A stretch of 9,411 bases of DNA from Thermoplasmata archaeon (GCA_021797955.1 JAJZYV010000041.1:1-9411); one strand, 5' to 3'; positions 1-6,893 are shown, numbered from the stretch's first letter. The notes: a model not told the origin generated them from the letters alone. Numbers and translations are program-made.

Positions 1-86
1 ATTCATTACTACTGAAACACAGTTCAGTATAATAACTTTTCTATGAAATAAGTAAAACATCAACCAGAAATTGCGAAACATAAGAG

Positions 87-389
87 TCAGAGAATAAATA
101 TTATACCATCGAAGCTAAACAAATACTTTTTTTTTAATATTTCATTTGCTATTGTCATCTCACCTATTATCCCCTTTAATCCCTCATTCTCTTTTATTAG
201 GGCTTTATCAGGATCCTTTCCTGCAAGCCCCTTTCTTCCACCCTCAAGGAACTGTTCCTTCCATTTATAGAACATTGATACTGCTATTCCATGTTCCCTG
301 CATATTGATGCTATTGTAATATTAGGGTTCTGGAATGATTCCATTATTATATTGTATTTCTCATCAGCTGTATATACTTTACCTGACAT
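87..389 (-). pseudogene. IS3/IS911-type transposase OrfA, 3'-truncated fragment
   Basis: The first ~88 residues resemble the DNA-binding OrfA subunit of IS3-family transposases. There is an N-terminal helix-turn-helix of the HTH_Tnp_1 type (motifs ICREHGIAVSMFYKWKEQF and GRKGLAG), then a heptad-like leucine/isoleucine stretch ending in ANEILKKK. The reading frame then crosses an A9G run (plus-strand 126-135), the sort of slippery site where IS3 elements shift by -1 into OrfB. Neither shifted frame stays open, and the last ~12 residues (YLFSFDGIIFIL) look unlike transposase. I therefore read this as an OrfA whose OrfB has been lost. The ATG at 389 is supported by a strong ribosome site. Transposase fragment is a confident call; the exact IS subgroup is not. 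Confidence 0.75.
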
Positions 390-395
390 TTACAT

Positions 396-404
396 CCCCT
401 CCTT
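396..404 (-). promoter_or_regulatory. Shine-Dalgarno site of the OrfA fragment
   Basis: The minus strand reads AAGGAGGGG six bases before the ATG at 389. It fixes the start and shows that this transcript had a leader. Confidence 0.7.
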
Positions 405-427
405 TAAATACTTATATAAATTATCTA

Positions 428-437
428 TTATATATAT
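428..437 (-). promoter_or_regulatory. Candidate TATA box for the OrfA fragment
   Basis: The minus strand reads ATATATATAA. With usual archaeal spacing, transcription would start near 407 and give a short leader that contains the ribosome site at 396-404. A second TATA-like sequence at 412-419 is too close to the gene to leave room for that leader. Confidence 0.4.
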
Positions 438-483
438 CTCTTTCCAGTTGTTTAATGTTAAACTATCCATAACCATATACCTG

Positions 484-1085
484 TCAGAACATCCCAGAGC
501 AAATGTTTCCACTGCACTCTCCCTTGTGAATGAAAAGATTGAGAAACTGAAAGTTTCAGGATTCGTAAGTATAGATGTAACCGATCAAGTATTGACAGTA
601 AGGATTGATGAAAAAGCCCTTAAGGAGGAATCACAGATTGACGGTTGTTATGTCATCAGGTCAAATCTTCTCCTTGACCAGGGGCATGGATACAATACAC
701 AGCAGGTAAGGATCTTGCCGATGTGGAATGGGCATTCAGGACAATGAAATCCGGAACAATAGAACTGTGTCCTGTACTTGTGAGAAAACAGCCACGCACA
801 AGAACTCATCTATTCATTGCCATGTTGTCACACATCATTGACAAAAATCTCAGGGAGAAATGGAATGATATCAATGTCACTGTGGAGGAGGGTATACATG
901 AACTATCGTCAATAAACTGCATTACAGTACAGGTTGTGGCAGTGAAATACAGCCAGATATCTGAACCAAGAGAGATTGGATCAAAACTCATCAGTGCACT
1001 TTCAGTAACACTGCCAAAGGCCATATCATGCAGTGACGTACACATATCCACGAGGAAAAAACTGGAACTTAAACGGAAAAAGTAA
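484..1085 (+). pseudogene. IS1634/IS4-like DDE transposase, C-terminal part with two frameshifts
   Basis: Three reading frames joined in order give a recognisable transposase C-terminus. The first (to about 680) carries LVNEKIEKLKVSGF, then DEKALKEESQIDGCYVIRSNL, typical of IS1634-type proteins. The second (683-706) gives GMDTIHSR. The third (708-1085) gives KDLADVEWAFRTMKSGT, then VRKQPRTRTHLFIAMLSHII, which carries the conserved glutamate region of these DDE enzymes. The first break lies at the G run near 681-684. The second, at GGTAAGG (704-710), is explained by loss of two bases from a Tyr-Lys codon pair. The N-terminal half and the first catalytic aspartates are absent, and the sequence before ~484 does not look like the family. 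It is not functional as it stands. The family label rests on remembered motif patterns. Confidence 0.75.
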
Positions 1086-1104
1086 GAAAATACGCTGTTT
1101 CTGT

Positions 1105-1135
1105 AAGTTCCTTAGCTTTAATTTTCATGGAACTT
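1105..1135. repeat. Inverted repeat downstream of the transposase pseudogene
   Basis: AAGTTCC (1105-1111) and GGAACTT (1129-1135) are exact inverted copies separated by 17 bases. A further GGAACTT lies inside the transposase end (1064-1070). It could be a transcript-end hairpin or the degenerate end of the insertion sequence. The rest of the gap from 1086 to 1288 shows no gene that I can support. Confidence 0.35.
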
Positions 1136-1288
1136 CCGTTGAATGAAAACACGGCCTGAATTGCTAATCGCTTTCTCAACAATTTCATTTTGAAACACGC
1201 TTTCACTTTAACTCTCCATTATTTCTGGCTTTTTGAACCACGTTGTGAAGAAATGCCAAAGGGAGTTCGAATAATGAACGCTTTGCAG

Positions 1289-2059
1289 TTATTTGTTATT
1301 AATTATCTTTCCGCTGCGTCCTTCCCCTGCGACAAATTTTTTTGCCCAATCTTGAGGAACTCTACTTTTAAGGACATGAAATCCATTTCTTTGTTCGTGC
1401 ATGATTCCCGTATCTAAGGAAGTACCGGCATAAACCGCTTCCCTGTCACTTAGCAAAGTGATCTGGGGATATATTGTAATAGATTCAGCAAGTTTAACGG
1501 CTCTTTCGAAGGCCATGCCAGCCGGGACTATCTCGCTGACTATACCCATCCTCATTGCCTCCTGGGCATCAATCAGCTTTCCGGACATTATAAGATATAG
1601 CGCATTTCCAAGGCCGGAAATTAAGGGGAGCCTCTGCGTCCCCCCATCGATAAGAGGGACACCAAATCGTCTCTCGAGAAAACCAAACTTTGTGGTGTTC
1701 TCGCAAATTCTGATGTCTGCCCAAAGTGCTATCTCGAATCCTCCCGCAATACAGTATCCAGGAATAGCTGCAATTACAGGTTTGCTGAGAATTCTGTGCG
1801 TCATACCCAGCGGACCGTTTGGGCTCATTGCCCTCTGTGACATGCCCTCGATGTCCTTGAGATCCGCGCCTGAACAGAAATTATCTGAGGTGGAAGAAAT
1901 TATTCCCACCTTCATCAAACTGTCTCCTTCAAATTCCTTCCATGCCTCCTCGAGTTCATTTGCTGTTTCCAGGTTAATGGCGTTTCTCACAGCAGGTCTG
2001 TCCAGTTTCACAATAAATATATCTTCCTTTTTCTCGATAACTATGTTCTTCATGCGCAT
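1289..2059 (-). CDS. Enoyl-CoA hydratase/isomerase family protein (crotonase fold)
   Basis: This is a cytosolic crotonase-fold enzyme expected to add water across trans-2-enoyl-CoA or a related acyl-CoA. Seen in sequence: the first oxyanion-hole segment FCSGADL, the second GYCIAGGFEIAL, and two glutamates exactly 20 residues apart (in GGFE and FGFLE). That is the spacing of the catalytic Glu144/Glu164 pair of rat hydratase, so dehydration/hydration chemistry is likely rather than pure isomerase activity. FGVPLIDGGTQRLP is typical of a bacterial/archaeal EchA-like subgroup. Length (256 residues) is normal. Four in-frame ATGs lie within 21 bases (2074, 2065, 2059, 2053). The GGAGGAGAT ribosome site best fits the one at 2059. 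It follows the acyl-CoA ligase on the same strand by about 94 bases and could be co-transcribed. The substrate is unknown; a CaiD-like dehydratase role is possible but unproven. Confidence 0.9.
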   Translation of the reverse strand: MRMKNIVIEKKEDIFIVKLDRPAVRNAINLETANELEEAWKEFEGDSLMKVGIISSTSDNFCSGADLKDIEGMSQRAMSPNGPLGMTHRILSKPVIAAIPGYCIAGGFEIALWADIRICENTTKFGFLERRFGVPLIDGGTQRLPLISGLGNALYLIMSGKLIDAQEAMRMGIVSEIVPAGMAFERAVKLAESITIYPQITLLSDREAVYAGTSLDTGIMHEQRNGFHVLKSRVPQDWAKKFVAGEGRSGKIINNK

Positions 2060-2062
2060 TTT

Positions 2063-2072
2063 CATCTCCTCC
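2063..2072 (-). promoter_or_regulatory. Shine-Dalgarno site deciding the hydratase start
   Basis: The minus strand reads GGAGGAGAT, followed by GAAA and the ATG at 2059. The GGAGG core is eight bases from that ATG, too close to the ATG at 2065 and rather far from the one at 2053. Confidence 0.55.
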
Positions 2073-2078
2073 ATATAT

Positions 2079-2098
2079 TTTAGTCCTTAAGTACTAAA
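2079..2098. promoter_or_regulatory. Palindromic operator candidate before the hydratase gene
   Basis: The sequence TTTAGT-C-CTTAAG-T-ACTAAA is self-complementary at 18 of 20 positions. It lies 20-39 bases before the likely hydratase start, overlapping the place a core promoter would occupy. This is the form expected for a dimeric helix-turn-helix repressor site. Which regulator binds is unknown. Confidence 0.5.
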
Positions 2099-2100
2099 TG

Positions 2101-2118
2101 ATTAGGGACTAGCCTAAT
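2101..2118. repeat. Second inverted repeat in the ligase-hydratase spacer
   Basis: ATTAGG and CCTAAT are exact inverted copies flanking six bases. It sits two bases beyond the larger palindrome, so the two may form a composite regulatory region, or this one may help end the ligase transcript. Confidence 0.35.
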
Positions 2119-2152
2119 AATTGTCCAGTAAAGTCTTATTAATATCCCCACC

Positions 2153-3826
2153 TCAATTCTTTATTTTTTCCTTAATGTACTTTTCCATGTTTTGTGTGTC
2201 TTTTGTGACGCCTTCCTCTCTGAGCTTATACTTCTCTATCCTCCCAGTTGGAGTCTTTGGGAGGGCATCGAGGAAGCGAATAAAGTTGGGAACCCAGAAT
2301 AATGGCATGTTTACGACACAATAGTCTATTATCTGTTCACCCGTAAGTTGTGGGTTCTTTCTAGATACTGACAACATCACTTCATCCTCCCCGAACCTGG
2401 ATGGGACAGGGTACACTGCGGTTTCTAATACTCCTTCAAGTTTAAGGATGACCTGTTCGACTTCGAAAGAGGATATGTTCTCTCCCTTTCTCCTAATTGA
2501 ATCTTTTGCTCTATCTACAAAATAGATGTAACCACGGTCGTCGTACCTCCCCAAATCACCTGTATGGAACCATAATCCAGAAAACGCTTCAAGTGAATTT
2601 ACTGGCATCTTGTAGTACTCAAGAAACGTAACCCAGGGAAGTTTTGATCTTATCACGATTTCACCCACGGCCCCGTTGCTGACGGGAAAGCCATACTCAT
2701 CTATTATGGCAACGTCGTACGGAGGTGTAGCTTTTCCGCAACTACCCGGTGGGTTAAGACCGTTGACGACTTCACTGTAGGCCGATGTAACTGGGATTCC
2801 AGCTTCTGTACCCCCGTATCCCCCTGTAATTCTAATTCTGAATCTTTCTTCGGCCACCGTCCATATTTCTTTTGATGAATAGGCAATGGCAACGATGGGT
2901 GGGTGATCCTTTTCCTCTGGAATTGACTCCTGCTTAATCATCATCTCAAAAATGGGACCAACAGCGTGAAAATGTGTTATACCATATCTTTTGACATCTT
3001 TCCAGAAAGTTGGGGGGTTGAACTTTTCTACAAGATATATCGTTGAATTGGCAAGAATTGCAGATATGACCGCGAGGTCGAGGGCCATGATATGAAAGAG
3101 TGGAAGGTACACATATACCCTGCTCCCAGAAGCTACGCCTCCCGCATCGATCATGTCCAGAGCTGTTGCGATGAATTGTGCGTTGCTCTCCACCACAACC
3201 TTTGATCTTCCTGTAGTGCCGGAAGTCAGTATCATTGCAGAAGGGTCTTTTCCTATCAACTCTGGGAGTTTTCCAGTATTATCACCCGACCTGACATCGC
3301 CTGTAAGGTCTGAATAATACTCTACTTTTTTCTTTATTATACCCTCTGCAGCATTATCATCACCAATTAAAAAGACATAATCGACCTTGCTGAGGGATGA
3401 TTCAACATCAGAATAGCTCCTTGCTAGGCGAGAATCCAGAAATACAGATCTAATATCAGTCATCTGTAAATTGTAGATCAACGGGTCCTTCACAAACGAT
3501 GTATTTACCGTTACCGGAACACACCCTGCCTTAATTATACCGAAGTACGCCATAATCCATTCAGGCGAGTTGTAAGCGAATATTGCAATATTGTCTGATT
3601 TCCTGAATCCTCTTGTGATCAAATTAAGTGCAATATTCGTTGATATAGAATCAATGTCTCGATACGAATACTTTCTCCCATCCTGAAAAACAAGGCAAGT
3701 CTTTTCCCCGTTTTCCTCTGCCTTGGAAGTAATTAGGGTAGATATGGAAGGATACTTCTTTAAAGCCTCGAGATAGATTGTCTCACTATAAAAACCAGTT
3801 TTTTTAGTTGGGTCTGGAGGAAACAT
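2153..3826 (-). CDS. Acyl-CoA ligase, crotonobetaine/carnitine-CoA ligase (CaiC)-like
   Basis: This is an ANL-superfamily adenylating enzyme expected to convert a carboxylate, ATP and CoA to acyl-CoA, AMP and pyrophosphate in the cytosol. Motifs in order (numbered from the ATG at 3826, 557 residues): P-loop LTSGTTGRSK at ~200-209, PLFHIMALD near 242, GYGGTEAG at ~336-343, FHTGDLG near 421, DRAKDSIRRKGENIS at ~438-452 and PKTPTGRIEKYKLR at ~523-536. FNPPTFWKDVKRYGIT with the RRKGENIS hinge points to the CaiC-like branch. The A10 lysine position (GK in most relatives) is arginine here. An in-frame TTG at 3844 exists, but the ATG at 3826 has a TATA-like box at leaderless spacing. It lies just upstream of the hydratase gene, so the two probably share a catabolic pathway. 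The acyl substrate cannot be told from sequence. Confidence 0.9.
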   Translation of the reverse strand: MFPPDPTKKTGFYSETIYLEALKKYPSISTLITSKAEENGEKTCLVFQDGRKYSYRDIDSISTNIALNLITRGFRKSDNIAIFAYNSPEWIMAYFGIIKAGCVPVTVNTSFVKDPLIYNLQMTDIRSVFLDSRLARSYSDVESSLSKVDYVFLIGDDNAAEGIIKKKVEYYSDLTGDVRSGDNTGKLPELIGKDPSAMILTSGTTGRSKVVVESNAQFIATALDMIDAGGVASGSRVYVYLPLFHIMALDLAVISAILANSTIYLVEKFNPPTFWKDVKRYGITHFHAVGPIFEMMIKQESIPEEKDHPPIVAIAYSSKEIWTVAEERFRIRITGGYGGTEAGIPVTSAYSEVVNGLNPPGSCGKATPPYDVAIIDEYGFPVSNGAVGEIVIRSKLPWVTFLEYYKMPVNSLEAFSGLWFHTGDLGRYDDRGYIYFVDRAKDSIRRKGENISSFEVEQVILKLEGVLETAVYPVPSRFGEDEVMLSVSRKNPQLTGEQIIDYCVVNMPLFWVPNFIRFLDALPKTPTGRIEKYKLREEGVTKDTQNMEKYIKEKIKN

Positions 3827-3848
3827 GATATAACAATATTTCAATAAG

Positions 3849-3855
3849 TATTAAA
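3849..3855 (-). promoter_or_regulatory. Candidate TATA box for the CaiC-like ligase
   Basis: The minus strand reads TTTAATA centred about 26 bases before the ATG at 3826. This spacing suits a leaderless archaeal transcript and argues against the upstream TTG start. Confidence 0.4.
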
Positions 3856-3953
3856 TTTATCCATCATTGAATTTTTCACTCCTCTAACAATTCCTAATAT
3901 CCCACTAAATCTTCTCCAACAATAGAAATAATTCCCCGATGCACCCTTTCTTT

Positions 3954-4160
3954 TCATAGCTTACGCGATTTCCCCTTGTTTTTTAATGTAATCATGGTAA
4001 GTGCATTGTAGCCAAGGCAGAGAAACATAGCTTTGACCCTTCTTATCGTTGAAACGAATGTATGCCTGCCATGTATGACCCATTTTATTACTGAATATGG
4101 TCTATCTCCCGGAGACCGTAATCCACTATGTTGTTCATTGAATATACATACTAATCCCAT
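3954..4160 (-). pseudogene. IS4/IS5-like transposase C-terminal remnant
   Basis: The 68 residues carry SGLRSPGDRPYSVIKWVI, then STIRRVKAMFLCLGYNALTM. This resembles the C-terminal end of DDE transposases of archaeal IS5/IS4-type elements: an R-P-Y/F-x-x-I/M-K segment, then a conserved helix ending in GYN. Nothing upstream restores the catalytic core, so it is a relic of an element that once lay between the two ligase genes. The flanks (3845-3953 and 4161-4323) contain no gene I can support. The family assignment is from motif memory and is moderate. Confidence 0.5.
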
Positions 4161-4323
4161 GAATAAAGCTTTCCACGGATAATGTAGTAAAATTATGTCT
4201 AAAATACGAACTCCACAGGATCATGGTTGGATGACGTTAAAAAAAAGAGTGGATTGGGAGTATTAGTGATTCTCATGGAAGTTTTTAGGAAAAGTCTATT
4301 ACTTATATTAAATATATCTAACT

Positions 4324-5934
4324 ATGCAAGAAAAAATATGGATGAAAAGATGGAACGAGAATCTTACCCACACACTCGAGTATCCAAAGATATCGATTGA
4401 CAAGTTATTCGAAAAGGGTGCAGAATGGTACCCTGACAAGCCGTTCATTATATTTTATGGAAAAAAGCTGGATTACGAAACGTCATGGCGATATATCCTT
4501 GGCCTTTCCTCATACCTGAAAAGACTAGGCATAAAGAAAGGTGACAGAGTTGGAATATCGATGCAGAACTCTCCAAACTGGGTGATCTCCTTTTTTGGGA
4601 TCATAAATGCTGGCGCGTTGGCTGTTTTGCTCAATCCAATGCTCAAGAACGAGGAACTTGAGAAGATAGTGCTGGACAGCGAACTTAAACTCATATTAAC
4701 GACAGATGATCTTGTTCAGAAAATAAAGGGAGTCGCAACAAAGCTCCAAATAAACATTATGTCTGGTGACGTGAGATTTTTTCTCCCGAAGGAAACGATA
4801 GTACCTGTCCCCTTGCAACTAAATAAGGAATATGATCGAGAAAATGTGATATCGTGGGATGAGGCAGTAAAGACAGAGTTCGCATCTAAACATGTAACTC
4901 TTTACAATACCGATCCCGCGATGATAGCATATACCTCAGGCACAACTGCAATTCCAAAGGGATGTGTCCATACCCATGGTTCTATTATAGCAAATGCCAT
5001 GGCATCAGCTTACTGGAGAGGCGTTACTCCCGCAACTGTTGAACTTTCAGTTGCCCCCTTCTTCCATGTAACAGGACTCTCATTTTCCGTGCTTGGACCG
5101 CTTTACGAAAGCGCAACAATTGTACCCTTATACAGATGGGAAAGAGAAGCTGCCGTGGAAAGCATAGAAAAGTTTCACGTCACGCACTGGGTAACTGTGC
5201 CTACAATGATTGCCGACCTCCTTGCCATGCCCAACGTGGAAAAGCATGATTTCTCCTCGCTTACATTTGTTGGTGGCGGTGGAGCCGCAATGCCAAAGGC
5301 CCTCCTGGAAAGATTCGAGAAGATTATCCAGCTCAATTTTGTGGAAGGGTATGGAATGACCGAAATGATGGGACAGAGCCACGTCAATCCCACTCATTGG
5401 CGAAAACCAGGAAGCATTGGAATACCGCAGTTCGGCGTAGATGCAAAGATCATAGATCCGGAGACTTTGGAGGAAATTGGACCTAGTGAAACTGGAGAAA
5501 TTGTCTTCACGGGTCCCTCACAATTTGAGAGGTATTATAGGAAGGAGAAGGAAACGAAGGAATCTTTCGTTGACATAGACGGCAGATCGTATCTGCGAAG
5601 CGGTGACATAGGCTACATGGACGAGGATGGTTTCTTTTTCGTTGTTGATCGGCTGAAAAGGATGATAAACAGATCCGGATTCAAGGTGTGGCCACTGGAG
5701 GTTGAAAATGTCATCTACAGGATGCCTGAAATCAGGGAATGCTGTGTGATTTCCTCTCGTGATAAGCGAGTTGGGGAGGAGGTAAAAGCCTTCATTGTAG
5801 TTAAACCCGACTTCGAGGACAGGATAACCAAGGACGATGTAGTTGTCAACGCCAAGTTAATTTTCCCCAAAAAAGGCAAAATAAAATTACCCAAAAACGC
5901 CAATTTAAATTTCCCCATTTCTTTACAGAGATGA
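4324..5934 (+). CDS. FadD-like acyl-CoA ligase, C-terminus replaced by an IS end
   Basis: This is an ANL-superfamily ligase of the medium/long-chain fatty acid type, expected to activate a fatty or other organic acid as its CoA thioester. Visible motifs: YTSGTTAIPKG P-loop (~203-213), PFFHVTGLS (~245-253), EGYGMTEMMG (~341-350), RSGDIGYMDEDGFF (~425-438) and DRLKRMINRSGFKVWPLEVE (~442-461). The family match stops at ITKDDVV (~501-507). The last ~29 residues are low-complexity and are encoded by IS21-like terminal repeats. The small C-terminal lid is therefore cut short and the A10 lysine needed for adenylation is absent, so normal activity is doubtful. The rest of the frame is undamaged, suggesting a recent insertion or a retained partial function. 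ATGs at 4324 and 4342 are both possible starts; there is no clear ribosome site. TATA-like sequence (CTTATATTAAATA) spans 4302-4314. Confidence 0.85.
   Translation: MQEKIWMKRWNENLTHTLEYPKISIDKLFEKGAEWYPDKPFIIFYGKKLDYETSWRYILGLSSYLKRLGIKKGDRVGISMQNSPNWVISFFGIINAGALAVLLNPMLKNEELEKIVLDSELKLILTTDDLVQKIKGVATKLQINIMSGDVRFFLPKETIVPVPLQLNKEYDRENVISWDEAVKTEFASKHVTLYNTDPAMIAYTSGTTAIPKGCVHTHGSIIANAMASAYWRGVTPATVELSVAPFFHVTGLSFSVLGPLYESATIVPLYRWEREAAVESIEKFHVTHWVTVPTMIADLLAMPNVEKHDFSSLTFVGGGGAAMPKALLERFEKIIQLNFVEGYGMTEMMGQSHVNPTHWRKPGSIGIPQFGVDAKIIDPETLEEIGPSETGEIVFTGPSQFERYYRKEKETKESFVDIDGRSYLRSGDIGYMDEDGFFFVVDRLKRMINRSGFKVWPLEVENVIYRMPEIRECCVISSRDKRVGEEVKAFIVVKPDFEDRITKDDVVVNAKLIFPKKGKIKLPKNANLNFPISLQR
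5849..5916. repeat. Three tandem 20-bp repeats with 24-bp period
   Basis: Copies lie at 5849-5868, 5873-5892 and 5897-5916, each separated by AAAA. Copies 1 and 3 (ACGCCAAGTTAATTTTCCCC type) agree at 18 of 20 positions; copy 2 agrees with copy 3 at 14 of 20. Multiple repeats inside the end are a hallmark of IS21-family termini, where they serve as transposase binding sites. Confidence 0.75.
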
Positions 5935-5944
5935 GGGAAACAAG

Positions 5945-6067
5945 ATGTTGCGTGATGAGAGGTGGTATATGATAAGAAATATTGTGGAAAATGGAATAAA
6001 AATATCGGAGATAGCAAAGGAGTTGACAATTATAAATATTGCATCATATTCTGAAGAGGATAGGTAG
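5945..6067 (+). pseudogene. IstA-like transposase, N-terminal fragment
   Basis: The 40-residue frame begins MLRDERWYMIRNIVENG and continues KISEIAKELT. This matches the helix-turn-helix opening of IS21-family IstA proteins, which usually read WYMI...G.SISEIARELG before an RKTVRKY segment. Instead of that segment the frame becomes NIASYSEEDR and stops, and I could not restore it by shifting frame. The DDE core is absent. It follows the terminal repeats by 28 bases, the expected order for an IS21 left end. Confidence 0.6.
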
Positions 6068-6097
6068 GAATCCGGTTAAATAATTAAGTGGATACCT

Positions 6098-6115
6098 AAG
6101 TTAGAGGACTAACTT
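6098..6115. terminator. Short hairpin between the IS21 remnant and the AbiE-like pair
   Basis: AAGTTAG and CTAACTT form a perfect 7-bp stem with an AGGA loop. It lies 59 bases beyond the end of the minus-strand nucleotidyltransferase gene and after the plus-strand remnants. There is no clear T-run, so the terminator role is only a guess. Confidence 0.25.
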
Positions 6116-6173
6116 CCATAAAAAATCAAGATCTGATATTGAATCTTCCCATTTCGTCTACAGAATTGTCAAT

Positions 6174-6893
6174 CTATTCCTTCATTGTTCCAGAAACAAT
6201 ATGGTCAATTTGATTTCCAAAACTAACCCATTTCTTCTTGGTTTTATCCGTTCTCTTAGTTTCTAACCTCGACATTGAATCTTCATAGAGTTTATTGGAA
6301 TGTGTTTTTTGAAAGGTTTTTCTTAATTTTTCGGTTAAGGTGTTTGATTTTAGGTCATTAAACAGAGCAATTACTTTTTTACCATCTATTCTAACATCAA
6401 ACATTGAAAACAAATCAGTTATATCCTGATCTCGTCCCGATTGAAGCTTCAATGCCCAAAGTGCTTCTGGGCTTGCAATCGGAATTTTATTTCTTGTTCC
6501 ACCAGTTAGAGTAATGAGACGAAGGTTTCTATGGTCCATACTAATCCAAGGTTCGGGAATATCCACCCGTGCTTCCCTATCTCTCACATAACCCACAAGC
6601 ATATCTAGAGTTATCTCTTCTTTTCTATACCTAAGGACTTTACCTTCATAATTCTGTGGGTTTGGAACTGAAGAATTTTCCAATTCAAGGTTTTGGGCAT
6701 TAATAAAAACTTTCAGTTTCCCTAGGGCACCATGTGGGATAACAATATCAACGTCATCAGAGTACCTTGGTGCTCCGTACGCAGCTATCGCATATCCTCC
6801 TATTAAAACACCACCAAGTTCCCAGGGCCATTCATCCAAAAGACGGAGAACTTTCCTTTCCCTACTAACTGGATCAGTAGGCAATGAGTTCAC
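6174..6893 (-). CDS. AbiEii-like nucleotidyltransferase (type IV toxin)
   Basis: This is a predicted toxin of an AbiE-type module: a DNA polymerase beta-like nucleotidyltransferase thought in known members to modify RNA or nucleotides and stop growth. Seen: the active-site signature IGGYAIAAYGAPRYSDDVDI (residues ~31-50) with the paired aspartates D47 and D49, a possible third acidic residue in ITLDML (~94-99), and ALKLQSGRDQDITDL (~147-161), which corresponds to the conserved K...R..D..D helix of AbiEii proteins. At 239 residues it is in the short part of the family range. The start is a GTG preceded by AGGAG inside the partner gene, and the two genes overlap by 20 bases, so translation is probably coupled. 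The lysine-rich tail (~212-222) is not typical. It could instead be a nucleotidyltransferase of a sister family, but the partner supports AbiE. Confidence 0.8.
   Translation of the reverse strand: MNSLPTDPVSRERKVLRLLDEWPWELGGVLIGGYAIAAYGAPRYSDDVDIVIPHGALGKLKVFINAQNLELENSSVPNPQNYEGKVLRYRKEEITLDMLVGYVRDREARVDIPEPWISMDHRNLRLITLTGGTRNKIPIASPEALWALKLQSGRDQDITDLFSMFDVRIDGKKVIALFNDLKSNTLTEKLRKTFQKTHSNKLYEDSMSRLETKRTDKTKKKWVSFGNQIDHIVSGTMKE

Larger units (their letters stand above)
5844..6067 (+). mobile_element. Left end of an IS21-like element, remnant
   Basis: The ligase family match stops where the sequence begins TGTCAACGCC, and IS21 elements begin with TG. Three 20-base repeats at 24-base spacing follow, in the GGGGAAATT-type style I recall for IS21-family ends. 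Next comes a short IstA-like reading frame. The rest of istA and istB is missing by 6068, where no transposase similarity continues. The left boundary is inferred from where ligase similarity is lost; the right boundary is uncertain. Confidence 0.55.

Noticed and set aside
126..135. A9G run as a live programmed frameshift site in the IS3-type OrfA
   Set aside because: The motif is right, but both shifted frames stop within about a dozen codons and no OrfB sequence follows, so it no longer serves that purpose here.
352..483. N-terminal extension of the transposase frame back to 352
   Set aside because: The first ~44 codons are antisense to the IS3-type OrfA start and its promoter and do not resemble the IS1634-type family, so the pseudogene was begun near 484.
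1266..1284. AGTTCGAAT resembling a tRNA T-loop
   Set aside because: No acceptor stem, anticodon arm or D-arm could be built around it.
1190..1417. 75-residue plus-strand frame overlapping the hydratase 3' end
   Set aside because: It has no ribosome site, no family-like motifs, and half of it is antisense to the hydratase.
1458..2090. Long plus-strand open frame of 210 residues opposite the hydratase gene
   Set aside because: It is the antisense shadow of the crotonase, which has a full set of active-site motifs. The shadow protein is serine/proline-rich with no recognisable domain.
5128..5397. Two minus-strand frames inside the FadD-like ligase
   Set aside because: Both are antisense to well-conserved ligase motifs and show no independent support.
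5715..6029. Minus-strand 104-residue frame across the ligase-IS junction
   Set aside because: It spans ligase coding sequence and IS repeats in antisense; a real gene across that junction is unlikely.
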